Source: Erysipelothrix amsterdamensis (GTDB lineage: Bacteria > Bacillota_I > Bacilli_A > Erysipelotrichales > Erysipelotrichaceae). From it: a stretch of DNA of 64,000 nt. Below the pieces are notes generated by a model that was given only the letters and a program-made list of their open reading frames with translations, was not told where the DNA came from and did not search any database. Position 1 is the stretch's first letter, and each line of letters begins with the position of its first letter. Position numbers and translations under genes: made by a program. Shown piece by piece: positions 54,337 through 62,319 of this stretch. Location: assembly GCF_940143175.1 (NCBI RefSeq), contig NZ_OW659496.1:806001-870000 (forward strand), read 5' to 3'.

Positions 54337-55284
54337 TTATGCTACAAGTGACTGCATTTGTTTTTCTCTAATGTTTGACCAGTAAGCTTCAATCTTCTTG
54401 TTAGTTGGAATCGCGTAGACTACAGGTGTCTCTGTTCCTAGCGCTTCAGTTCGAACCATCATTGGTGTTTTGTTTTTGAAGCGTTTCTGAAGTCTCTTGT
54501 TGTTATAAAAATCAATATACACTTCAATTGCTTTCTTCAATTCGCTTCTTGTACTGAATTCATTAGGGTAGTACATTTCTGATTTGATTGTTCCCCAAAA
54601 TCCTTCCATAGGACCATTATCAATACAATGTCCCACTCTAGACATACTTTGCATCACTCCTTGATCTTCTAGCTGTTTCCTAAATGCCCTACTTGTGTAT
54701 TGGAATCCGCGGTCACTGTGAAATAAAGGTTTTGCCTCTGGATATCTCGCGATAGCTTTATGATAAGTATCAAACACAAGTTGATTATTGTTCCGATCAC
54801 TTATTTGATACGCCACAACACTTAAATCATAAAGATCAATAATCGCACTGAGATATAGTTTCTTACTTGAACCTTTAATCTTAAATTCTGTGACGTCTGT
54901 CAGCCATTTTTCATTCGGTTTTGCGGCAAAGAAATTTCGATTTAAAATATTTTCAGCTGTGATTTCAGGAGTGCTTCGTGAATATTTTTTAGACTTTTGA
55001 CGAATCACTGATTTCACCCCTAGCATCTTCATGAGTCTATGAATCCTCTTCGAGTTATATTGAACGCTATTCAACTCATTGATCCAATCCGTCATGCGTC
55101 GATAGCCTAAGATATGTCCAAATAGTTCATCATAATCAAGAATGAGATTGCAAAGCTCATGATTTTCAATTTCATTGCTTGTTTCAACACGATGCGTCCA
55201 TTTATAATAACTACTTCTTGCGATTTTAAGTACCTTACACATCCACTGAATACTCCAGCCATGTTTATGATGTAGTTCCTGCAC
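54337..55284 (-). CDS. IS3-family transposase OrfB, copy 2
   Basis: 315 residues, identical to the protein at 31613-32560, with the DDE residues intact (LTDVTEF, HSDRGFQ, MEGFWG). Transcribed towards the LPxTG gene, convergent with it. Confidence 0.9.
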   Translation of the reverse strand: MQELHHKHGWSIQWMCKVLKIARSSYYKWTHRVETSNEIENHELCNLILDYDELFGHILGYRRMTDWINELNSVQYNSKRIHRLMKMLGVKSVIRQKSKKYSRSTPEITAENILNRNFFAAKPNEKWLTDVTEFKIKGSSKKLYLSAIIDLYDLSVVAYQISDRNNNQLVFDTYHKAIARYPEAKPLFHSDRGFQYTSRAFRKQLEDQGVMQSMSRVGHCIDNGPMEGFWGTIKSEMYYPNEFSTRSELKKAIEVYIDFYNNKRLQKRFKNKTPMMVRTEALGTETPVVYAIPTNKKIEAYWSNIREKQMQSLVA

Positions 55285-55295
55285 TGCGAGATACT

Positions 55296-56000
55296 TTACT
55301 TCTTGTTTTGCTTTGGAGAATATCGCCCCCTTTCGATTTCCTTCACTTTTTTTAATAGAATGTTCTCGCGTTCTTTCAGTTCGAGTTGTCTTTCAAGTAG
55401 TTTTACTTTACGTTCTAAACGTTCTTCATTACTAAGTTGATCTTCTTGTTTTCGCTTGCCACGTTTATCAAGAAGACCATCATCTCCCAATTCGTTATAC
55501 TTTTTCACCCACTGATAAACCTGAGCATAAGAAAGTTCATAGCGCTCAGCAGTCCCCTTATAATCGTAGTCATGTTCAATACAATATGCGACAATTTCCT
55601 GACGCTCCTCAATTGTTGTTTTTCTACCTTTTGTCATATAGACTTCTCCTTTAGGATCGTAATCCTTTATAGTTTCAAGTCTATTATACTTTTTTATCCA
55701 TCCGCGCAAAACCTCATGGGAACTTATACCATATTTAATACTAATATCTTTAAGAGAACCTGCGCCTTCAAGATAATCCCTAATTGCGGATTCCTTGAGC
55801 TCTTTCGAATAACTTTTGTTTCGATCTTTATCTGAAAAAACTTCAATACCATAAGTTTGATACTTTTTCACCCAACTACGTAATGTACTAGAATCAATAG
55901 ATAATTCTTCAGCTATTTCTGGTGCACCTTTTATGCCATTCAAATATTCATTAATTGCTTGTTCTTTTATTTCGGCTGGATATTTATTCTTTCTCCCCAT
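55296..56000 (-). CDS. IS3-family transposase OrfA, copy 2
   Basis: 234 residues, identical to the protein at 30897-31601: HTH segments and a C-terminal coiled coil. The A7 slippery run for frameshifting lies at 55347-55353 on the minus strand. Confidence 0.9.
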   Translation of the reverse strand: MGRKNKYPAEIKEQAINEYLNGIKGAPEIAEELSIDSSTLRSWVKKYQTYGIEVFSDKDRNKSYSKELKESAIRDYLEGAGSLKDISIKYGISSHEVLRGWIKKYNRLETIKDYDPKGEVYMTKGRKTTIEERQEIVAYCIEHDYDYKGTAERYELSYAQVYQWVKKYNELGDDGLLDKRGKRKQEDQLSNEERLERKVKLLERQLELKERENILLKKVKEIERGRYSPKQNKK

Positions 56001-56258
56001 AGAAAAAGCTCCTCCTTTTTTGTAGTGCCCGATTTTATTTATTTCGGGTGTCTACTTTAAGGGGAGCTTATCATTTTAGGGTGTCTTTTTGTTTTAATTT
56101 CATGTACTTACTCTCAAAATGAGCCACAAATCATGAAATGTATACCAATTTTTCACGTTTCATCCTAAAATCTTAGGGTATAATGAAAATGAATCTATTT
56201 TTAGGTCATAAGTAACACAAATTGCACAATTTTTTCATAGTGTTTTTTAAGTGTTTAT

Positions 56259-56270
56259 AATGTATACATT
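56259..56270. promoter_or_regulatory. Candidate GntR/FCD operator
   Basis: Perfect palindrome AATGTATACATT upstream of the GntR gene; a partial match AAATGTATACC lies at about 56137-56147. FCD-type regulators commonly bind TTGTATACAA-like sites. Confidence 0.5.
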
Positions 56271-56328
56271 TGAGTTCTTTCTCCATATAATGAACTTAAA
56301 TAGGTATTTTTAACAGAAGGAGGTAATG

Positions 56329-57033
56329 ATGAGAGATTATATGAGTGATGTCATTAGTATGATTGATTTGAATCAAAATCTTCCCTTGAATCAAATCATC
56401 TATGAAGGGTTGCGATCCGCAATTATTCATGGTGTGATTCCAATGGGAGAACGTATCAATGAAAAGCATTATGCCCAAGCACTAAATGTGAGTCGAACGC
56501 CGATACGAGAGGCGTTACACCGAATTCAAAACGAAGAGATTGTTCAATATGTGCCAAATTATGGCATTGTTGTTACAACGTTTACTCATGAGGATGTCTA
56601 TGAGATTTACCAAATCCGAACGGCTTTAGACATTCTCGCAACCACAAATGCAATGCGACTGATGACACCAGAACGGGAAGCTGCTATGGAGACCTTATTA
56701 ACGGAGACAGAAGCGGCACAAGCTGTGGGGGATGTTGAGAAAGTCATTGCAATGTCGAAAGAGTTTAATACGATGATTTATCGTTTTGCGGAAATGCCGC
56801 GGTTAGAAACAATTCAGAATCGACTTCGAGATTATATCATTCGATTCCGAGATATATCATTAAAAGCGGATAGTCGTCGTGCTAAAGCACTCCATGAACA
56901 CCGACTCATTTTCAGATGTTTAAAAAATAATGATGTCGAACAAGTTCAGATGGTCATTACGGAACATCTTCTAGAATCTCGGGATTTTATTCTTTTAGAA
57001 ATGGACCGACAATTACAATATGAAAAAAAATGA
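56329..57033 (+). CDS. GntR family regulator (FCD domain), probable citrate gene regulator
   Basis: 234 residues: N-terminal winged helix (about 15-80, with ALNVSRTPIREALHRIQNEEIV) and a C-terminal FCD ligand-binding domain (about 90-225, with YEIYQIRTALDILAT, FNTMIYRFAEMPRL and EHRLIFRCLKNND; the His of EHRLIF is a usual metal ligand). ATG at 56329, 5 nt after AAGGAGG; an ATG 3 nt earlier is the alternative. It overlaps citG by 14 nt, so it probably senses citrate or a related acid and controls the citrate genes. Its name is inferred from context. Confidence 0.82.
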   Translation: MRDYMSDVISMIDLNQNLPLNQIIYEGLRSAIIHGVIPMGERINEKHYAQALNVSRTPIREALHRIQNEEIVQYVPNYGIVVTTFTHEDVYEIYQIRTALDILATTNAMRLMTPEREAAMETLLTETEAAQAVGDVEKVIAMSKEFNTMIYRFAEMPRLETIQNRLRDYIIRFRDISLKADSRRAKALHEHRLIFRCLKNNDVEQVQMVITEHLLESRDFILLEMDRQLQYEKK

Positions 57034-57832
57034 TCTTGTATTACTTGCTTTAAAGTCTTTAATTTTAGAAGTCAGTTTATATCCGAAACCTGGATTGGTA
57101 GATCCTATGGATTCGGGATCACATGATGATATGGATTATAATATGTTTTTAGAAAGTTGTTTTGCGTTGGTTCCTGGATTTGAAGCATACTTTGACGCTG
57201 GACTCAATCATCGTGGAACATTACCGGAACTTTTTGAGGTAATACGAAACGTTGGTATCGAAAATGAGAAGGCAATGTTTCATGCGACGGAAAATGTTAA
57301 TACGCATAAAGGTGCTAATTTTCTATACGGTGTGGTTATCGCTGCTATTGCTTTCATGAACATGCCCAATTTAAAGACGCTAAGGGAAGGGATTCAGGCC
57401 ATGACATCAGGACTTGTTGATGCGGAGCTTAAGTCACTTACAGTTTATAAGACCCATGGAGAGCGCATGTTTTGTGACTACGGGTTTACTGGAATACGTG
57501 GTGAGGTAGAAGCTGGGATTCCTCATGTCTTTGAAGTGGCATTACCAATGTTAGATTCTGATAACGATAAGTTAGTTGCCCGAAAGAAAGCATTGCTTGC
57601 TTTAATGCAGTCAAATAATGATACGAATATGCTTAAACGTGGGGGGATTGAAGGTCTTGAATTTGGGAAGTCCCGTGCACACAGTTCTTACCAAGATTTA
57701 GATGAACATCTTATTCAGATGAACTACGAATTTATCGAACGTAATTTAAGTCCTGGAGGTACTGCAGATTTACTGGCTTTAAGTATTTTTATTCAAATGT
57801 ATCGTGATCAACGATTAAAGGATGCTGATTAA
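57020..57832 (+). CDS. citG: Triphosphoribosyl-dephospho-CoA synthase
   Basis: 270 residues. Makes the prosthetic-group precursor of citrate lyase from ATP and dephospho-CoA. Motifs EVSLYPKPGLVDPMDSGSH (about 15-33), NVNTHKGANFLYG (about 93-105), YGFTGIRGEVE and LSPGGTADLLA (about 245-255) are characteristic. Start inside the end of the GntR gene without its own Shine-Dalgarno site, so probably translationally coupled. The stop overlaps that of bioY. Confidence 0.93.
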   Translation: MKKNDLVLLALKSLILEVSLYPKPGLVDPMDSGSHDDMDYNMFLESCFALVPGFEAYFDAGLNHRGTLPELFEVIRNVGIENEKAMFHATENVNTHKGANFLYGVVIAAIAFMNMPNLKTLREGIQAMTSGLVDAELKSLTVYKTHGERMFCDYGFTGIRGEVEAGIPHVFEVALPMLDSDNDKLVARKKALLALMQSNNDTNMLKRGGIEGLEFGKSRAHSSYQDLDEHLIQMNYEFIERNLSPGGTADLLALSIFIQMYRDQRLKDAD

Positions 57833-57850
57833 GCATCCTTTTTATTTTTA
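57817..57850. terminator. Bidirectional terminator spanning the overlapping citG and bioY stops
   Basis: AAAGGATGCT, loop GATTA, AGCATCCTTT followed by TTATTTTT. The stem is made from the last codons of both genes. Confidence 0.8.
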
Positions 57851-58371
57851 ATGTGTTCGGGCATTCGTGATGCGATAAATGCACTCAAAGTCATAGATAA
57901 CACATCTGTAGGAATAAACATGAAACAGTATGAAATAAATAATTTTGAAATGGGTAATGCAATTCCGTGATAGGTTTTAAGATTAAAATACAAAATTGGA
58001 AGGGCAAGTGTATAAAGGATGGTTTCTCCGGCTACAAAGGCAAGGAAACGGCGGTTTTTAGGTAATTTATGATATAAGGTGTTAATAATATAAACCATGG
58101 GAATAAATCCTAAGATAAAACCAAATGTTGGTGACATAACGATATTTGGGCCTGACATTCCGCCAGCAAAAACAGGTAAACCAATAAATCCCATTATTAT
58201 ATATATTAATACTGCCATTACCGCTTGTTTTCGAGTTAATAAAAGTGCACTTAAGCAAATTGCTAAGACCTGAAGTGTAAAGGGTACAAATGGAACCGGA
58301 ATTTTAATCATGGATCCAATAATGATAAATACTGAAAATAGGGATGATAGGGCTAAATCTTTAACGTTCAT
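57829..58371 (-). CDS. bioY: Biotin transporter substrate-binding subunit BioY
   Basis: 180 residues, six membrane helices; S-component of an ECF transporter that imports biotin. Typical BioY elements: FTLQVLAICLSALLL, GLPVFAGGMSGP and PTFGFILGFIPM. The start overlaps birA by 11 nt, with AAGGAG upstream. Needs EcfA/T from elsewhere. Confidence 0.92.
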   Translation of the reverse strand: MNVKDLALSSLFSVFIIIGSMIKIPVPFVPFTLQVLAICLSALLLTRKQAVMAVLIYIIMGFIGLPVFAGGMSGPNIVMSPTFGFILGFIPMVYIINTLYHKLPKNRRFLAFVAGETILYTLALPILYFNLKTYHGIALPISKLFISYCFMFIPTDVLSMTLSAFIASRMPEHIKNKKDA

Positions 58372-59347
58372 ATTTTTTTTCTCCTTGAATACTTACTTCT
58401 CCTGAGTTTAATGTACGAATATTTTGGTCTTCATCACAAACAATGAGTTGACCTTTTTCATCAATATCCTTTACGTAGAACCGTTGTGAGAAGTCTTGAT
58501 TGATATAAATGTAATGATTGATGATAAAGCATGATGAGCGATAATCGTGAATGATGGTTTTACGATTATGCGGAAAATCTGTATAGAGGTTAAAGAAACT
58601 GTCTGTGATGGTTGCGATGAGTTTATTGCGATCAATGTCCGTTTGGATATGTTGATCGAGTGATGTATAAATCTCATTCAATTCTTGAGGAAGGTTTGAA
58701 TCATGGAAAACATTGAGTCCAATACCCAAAATGAGATAACGGTATTGATTGCTTTCTAAAATAATCTCACCTTCTGTAAGGATGCCTGCAAGTTTCTTGC
58801 CATCAAGGTAGATGTCGTTAAGCCATTTTATATCGACATCGAGTTGGTATAAAGTGTATAGGGCTTCTTTCACTGCTAAAGCAGCAATAATCGTAATGAG
58901 CTGAGTATCTTCTAGAGAAAGCGTCGGTACAAAAGCGAGACTCATGTAGATACCGTTTTTTGTTGGTGAATAAAACGAACGTCCTTTGCGTCCACGTCCT
59001 TCACTTTGATGATCGGTAACCACCAAAAAGGGATTCGTAAAGGTTTCAGGAATCATCGCTTTAGCCGAAGAATTTGTGGAAGGAACGCTGTCATAACAGT
59101 AAACATCTTTAATCAATTCGTATTGCAAATGACTGCGGATTGCAGCACGGGATAAATTGTTTGCGTTATGAACTAACTTGTAACCACGGTTTCGGACGGA
59201 TGAAATGGTATATCCCTTTTTACGAAGTTTATCGACTTCTTTCCATACATTGGCACGTGTCATATGAAGGATGTCGCCGATATGTTCACCGCTGATAAAT
59301 GCATCTTCGTGTTCAATGAGTAAATCGAGAACGGTTTTTGGTTTCAT
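58361..59347 (-). CDS. birA: Bifunctional biotin ligase / biotin operon repressor
   Basis: 328 residues: N-terminal winged helix (about 1-62; SGEHIGDILHMTRANVWKEVDKLRKKGY), ligase core with QSEGRGRKGRSFYSP (about 113-127, ATP/biotin loop), KWLNDIYLDGKKLAGILTE (catalytic Lys) and LGIGLNVF, and an SH3-like C-terminal domain. It attaches biotin to carboxylases or decarboxylases and, because it has the DNA-binding domain, may repress biotin genes. AAGGAG precedes the ATG. Confidence 0.93.
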   Translation of the reverse strand: MKPKTVLDLLIEHEDAFISGEHIGDILHMTRANVWKEVDKLRKKGYTISSVRNRGYKLVHNANNLSRAAIRSHLQYELIKDVYCYDSVPSTNSSAKAMIPETFTNPFLVVTDHQSEGRGRKGRSFYSPTKNGIYMSLAFVPTLSLEDTQLITIIAALAVKEALYTLYQLDVDIKWLNDIYLDGKKLAGILTEGEIILESNQYRYLILGIGLNVFHDSNLPQELNEIYTSLDQHIQTDIDRNKLIATITDSFFNLYTDFPHNRKTIIHDYRSSCFIINHYIYINQDFSQRFYVKDIDEKGQLIVCDEDQNIRTLNSGEVSIQGEKKYER

Positions 59348-59379
59348 AGTATACTCCTTTGCGAATGAAGATTAACATA

Positions 59380-59434
59380 AAAACACCCCATTGTAAACTT
59401 TAAATAACGAAGAGTTTACAATAGGGTGTTTTTT
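59380..59434. terminator. Terminator between citX and birA
   Basis: AAACACCC and ATTGTAAACT pair with AGTTTACAAT and GGGTGTTT across an internal mismatch; T7 on the right, T5 on the minus strand. It ends the citC-citX transcript on the minus strand. Confidence 0.85.
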
Positions 59435-59440
59435 TAGTGT

Positions 59441-59929
59441 TTATTGTGACGATTTCACGTTTTCGATGAGGGTATTGATTGTATCGATTACGGTATCAAG
59501 GGTATGCTTGCGACTTCGGCTGCATCCATGTGCATCATCATCACAAATAAGACATTTACGCGGTGCAATCCCCAGATCTTTACGATTGATGCCCTCGACA
59601 TCAAGATCGAAAAGGCGACCAAGCGGATGTGTATCCTCCAGGTTGACCATGGCTTCTTTCACCGTTTCAGCTTTTAAATCGCTGATGTAATAAGCTTCAG
59701 GACCAGTATGATTTTCAAGTTGACAGTCATAACATTTCGCGAATTGATCCAATTCAAAGATTCCTTGCTTGAATGCCCACTGATAATTGGGCGTTGATTT
59801 AGTAGGACCTGGAATATTCAGTTTAAAACTGATGATTGATTGGGTAGGGAATTGTTTTTTGAGGTCAGCAATTGTTTGTACACGTTTTTCACGGGCATCA
59901 AGCATTGCTTCTAAAGTTACTTCATTCAT
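59441..59929 (-). CDS. citX: Holo-ACP synthase for citrate lyase, CitX
   Basis: 162 residues. Transfers the phosphoribosyl-dephospho-CoA group to CitD. Recognised by LEAMLDAREKRVQ (about 5-17), SFKLNIPGPTK, HPLGRLFDLDV (about 102-112) and RKCLICDDDAHGCSRSRKH (about 123-141). Placed after citC, 3 nt apart, on the minus strand. Confidence 0.93.
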   Translation of the reverse strand: MNEVTLEAMLDAREKRVQTIADLKKQFPTQSIISFKLNIPGPTKSTPNYQWAFKQGIFELDQFAKCYDCQLENHTGPEAYYISDLKAETVKEAMVNLEDTHPLGRLFDLDVEGINRKDLGIAPRKCLICDDDAHGCSRSRKHTLDTVIDTINTLIENVKSSQ

Positions 59930-59932
59930 ACA

Positions 59933-60952
59933 TTAAGCTCCTTTTAATGCCGCGATTACCTGTCTGCCTTCTTCACTGATAAAAAATGCAAAGGTTGTTT
60001 CTGGGACAAAGTGTCGCACGGCATCAAGGTTTTCTTCAGCGAGCAGTGAACGGACCTTGGTTGCGGAAATAATACTTTCCTCATTTCCGATACGATTGAC
60101 AATTTCTAAATCAAGTTTTCCCTTAAATTCTTCCTGCAAGGCCTCATTATAGATGTTTGTGGCATTTGAAAACGGCTCAGAACCGACATAACGTTTGGTT
60201 ATGTTTAGGGCTGGAGCGATGTGGTGGGCAAATACACGGGCATCAAGTCGTGCTTGGACAAAGGTCACATCATCATCTTCTTTTAAAAAGTAAGAAGGGA
60301 AGGTAGCGCTTGAAACCATATAATTTTCAGTTGGAAGGACTTTCACATTTTTAAGATGTGCAGTTCCTTGACGTACAAGCTCAATACGTTGTGCTGCTTT
60401 AAATGCACTCATTTCTTCACTCAATACAAAAACATAGACGTATTTGCTTTCGGAAGCCGCTTTTTCTACCAGAAATTGATGACCCAAGGTGAATGGGTTG
60501 GCATTCATGACGATTGCGGCAGTGTTGGGCGCGTTTTGATTTAAGGATTCGAGGTTTTTAATAAAAACATCAAAACCTGTGATGGCTTTCTCCATAAAAA
60601 CAAGTGTATGATCTACAGATTCAATCTCATGAAAGCCGAGATACTCAAAACCTTTCTTGCACCCTGGTTTTGTATAAACATAATGTTTAAAGAACCCTTC
60701 TTGTACATTTTGATTCATGACATGAGAAATGATTTCATTAAAGAGTGATCCACCTTGATACGTCGAATCTACCGCGACGCACTTGATAACATTTTGATAT
60801 CGTGATGCTGTCGCAATCAGTTCGTCTTCATCATTATAATATCCGTAAGTCTCATCTAAGGTAGATTCCTCTCGAATGCCTTCTTGCATTAAGAGGTTTA
60901 ACCATTTTTCCTTAACGCTTGGATTTGATTTGATATAGAGTTTTTTAATCAT
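59933..60952 (-). CDS. citC: [Citrate (pro-3S)-lyase] ligase
   Basis: 339 residues. Acetylates the thiol of the citrate lyase prosthetic group, activating the enzyme. N-terminal GNAT-like region (about 20-120) and a nucleotidyltransferase domain with VMNANPFTLGHQFLVEKA (about 145-162) and a later ISATKVRSLL. The ATG at 60952 follows GGAGATTATT; the longer frame upstream has no ribosome binding site. Confidence 0.92.
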   Translation of the reverse strand: MIKKLYIKSNPSVKEKWLNLLMQEGIREESTLDETYGYYNDEDELIATASRYQNVIKCVAVDSTYQGGSLFNEIISHVMNQNVQEGFFKHYVYTKPGCKKGFEYLGFHEIESVDHTLVFMEKAITGFDVFIKNLESLNQNAPNTAAIVMNANPFTLGHQFLVEKAASESKYVYVFVLSEEMSAFKAAQRIELVRQGTAHLKNVKVLPTENYMVSSATFPSYFLKEDDDVTFVQARLDARVFAHHIAPALNITKRYVGSEPFSNATNIYNEALQEEFKGKLDLEIVNRIGNEESIISATKVRSLLAEENLDAVRHFVPETTFAFFISEEGRQVIAALKGA

Positions 60953-61132
60953 AATAATCTCCTTTTCTTCACAATTCAATAATAGCATACCAAAGTTTTG
61001 TTTCATAAGTGTTTTTTGAATGTTCTTTAAGGACCCTAACCCTTGATGTAAGCGTTTGCCATATGGTATTAATTAAGTACAGGAACCTATGTTACAAGTG
61101 TGATGTTTGTGATTTAGGAGGAAGGAGAAGAA
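60953..61132. promoter_or_regulatory. Divergent citC / citDEF control region with cre site
   Basis: A cre-like sequence TGTAAGCGTTTGCC (61047-61060) matches TGWAARCGYTWNCW at 13 of 14 positions. It overlaps the -35 region of a promoter-like pair TTGATG (61043-61048), 18-nt spacer, TATTAA (61067-61072), directed at citDEF. Confidence 0.6.
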
Positions 61133-61429
61133 ATGGAAATAAAACACAGCGCAATAGCAGGTACATTAGAATCAAGTGATGTACAAGTTATGGTGGAACC
61201 TTCTACAGATGGAGTCTCTGTAGAATTAAACAGTAGTGTCATAAAACAATATGGCGCTCAAATTCTTGAAACGGTTCATGAAGTCTTAGACACATTAGAA
61301 GTCAAAGATGCGAAAATTGTCGTTCAAGATCAAGGTGCTTTAGATTGTACAATCAAAGCACGCGTACAAACTGCTGTTCTTCGTGCAAGCGATACAGTCG
61401 ATAACCTACCTTGGGGGTCTAAATTATGA
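61133..61429 (+). CDS. citD: Citrate lyase acyl carrier protein
   Basis: 98 residues, full length. Ser14 equivalent in AIAGTLESSDVQVMVEP carries the phosphoribosyl-dephospho-CoA group. Acts as the gamma subunit of the lyase. AGGAGGAAGGAG precedes the ATG; overlaps citE by 4 nt. Confidence 0.95.
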   Translation: MEIKHSAIAGTLESSDVQVMVEPSTDGVSVELNSSVIKQYGAQILETVHEVLDTLEVKDAKIVVQDQGALDCTIKARVQTAVLRASDTVDNLPWGSKL

Positions 61430-62319
61430 AAAATAGAATTAGACGTACGATGATGTTCTTAAATGCACAACGAGCTTCACTTGTGAAAGATGTTTATGTT
61501 TACAAGCCAGATTGTGTCATTTTAGACTTAGAAGATGCTGTTTCAGAAAGTGAAAAAGATTCAGCACGTGTTCAACTTTACCACACGTTAAAATCAGTGG
61601 ATTATCATGGTGTAGAACGTTGGGTTCGTATTAATCCCGCAACAACAACGTATTATCATGAAGATATTCGTGCAGCGATTGCAGGCGGTTGCGAAGGAAT
61701 TCGTTTACCAATGACCGAAACTAAAGAAGAAATTTATGATGTGGAACGCTTAATGGCGGAAGCAGAAAAAGAATTCGGTCGTGAAGTGGGATCAACAATG
61801 TTAATGGCAGCCATTGAATCACCACTTGGCGTAATCAACGCATATGAAATCTGTACTGCAAGTCCACGTATGATGGGGGTTGCATTAAGTGCAGGTGACT
61901 TTACACGTACCATGCGTGCGACACGTACTAAAACGGGAGAAGAGCTCTTTATGGCTCGATCAATGCTTGTGATTGCAGCACGTGCTGCAGGCATTATGGC
62001 ATTTGATACAGTGCATACAGACCTTAATGATTTCGAAAGTCTTGAAAAAGAAACACGATTGGTTAAAGACATGGGATTTGATGGGAAGTCAATTATCTCA
62101 CCAAGACAAATTGCGACAATCCATAAAGTCTTTACACCAACTCAAAAAGAAATCGAACATGCTCTACATATCGTAGAAGGTGTTAAGGAAAGTGCTGCGA
62201 AAGGTATTGGAGTTCTTATTGTTGATGGACAAATGGTTGACGTTGCCCACGTTGAAGGGGCAAAACGTACCCTTGAACTCGCTCAAGCAGCAGGCGTATA
62301 TAAGGGGGATTTAATATGA
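61426..62319 (+). CDS. citE: Citrate lyase beta subunit (citryl-CoA lyase)
   Basis: 297 residues, TIM barrel of the HpcH/CitE family. Cleaves citryl-ACP to oxaloacetate and acetyl-ACP. RRTMMFLNAQRASLVKD, ILDLEDAVSE (about 30-39; metal-binding acid), VRINP, MAAIESPLGV (Glu) and GVALSAGDFTR are typical. Translationally linked to citD and citF by 4-nt overlaps. Confidence 0.95.
   Translation: MKNRIRRTMMFLNAQRASLVKDVYVYKPDCVILDLEDAVSESEKDSARVQLYHTLKSVDYHGVERWVRINPATTTYYHEDIRAAIAGGCEGIRLPMTETKEEIYDVERLMAEAEKEFGREVGSTMLMAAIESPLGVINAYEICTASPRMMGVALSAGDFTRTMRATRTKTGEELFMARSMLVIAARAAGIMAFDTVHTDLNDFESLEKETRLVKDMGFDGKSIISPRQIATIHKVFTPTQKEIEHALHIVEGVKESAAKGIGVLIVDGQMVDVAHVEGAKRTLELAQAAGVYKGDLI

Larger units (their letters stand above)
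54256..56073 (-). mobile_element. IS3-family insertion sequence, copy 2 (1818 bp)
   Basis: Same length, ends and proteins as 30824-32641, inverted. A 3-bp duplication TTT borders it. Identity of both proteins over 549 residues implies recent transposition. Confidence 0.93.
54241..56093 (+). terminator. Terminator split by IS copy 2
   Basis: AAAAGACACCC (54241-54251) and GGGTGTCTTTTT (about 56079-56090) pair when the IS and one TTT are removed, leaving loop ATTTTA. It is 23 nt after the LPxTG gene, so was its terminator. Confidence 0.8.

Noticed and set aside
55437-55835. 132-codon frame antisense to orfA, present in both IS copies
   Set aside because: No ribosome binding site and no protein-like features; it mirrors the coding bias of orfA.
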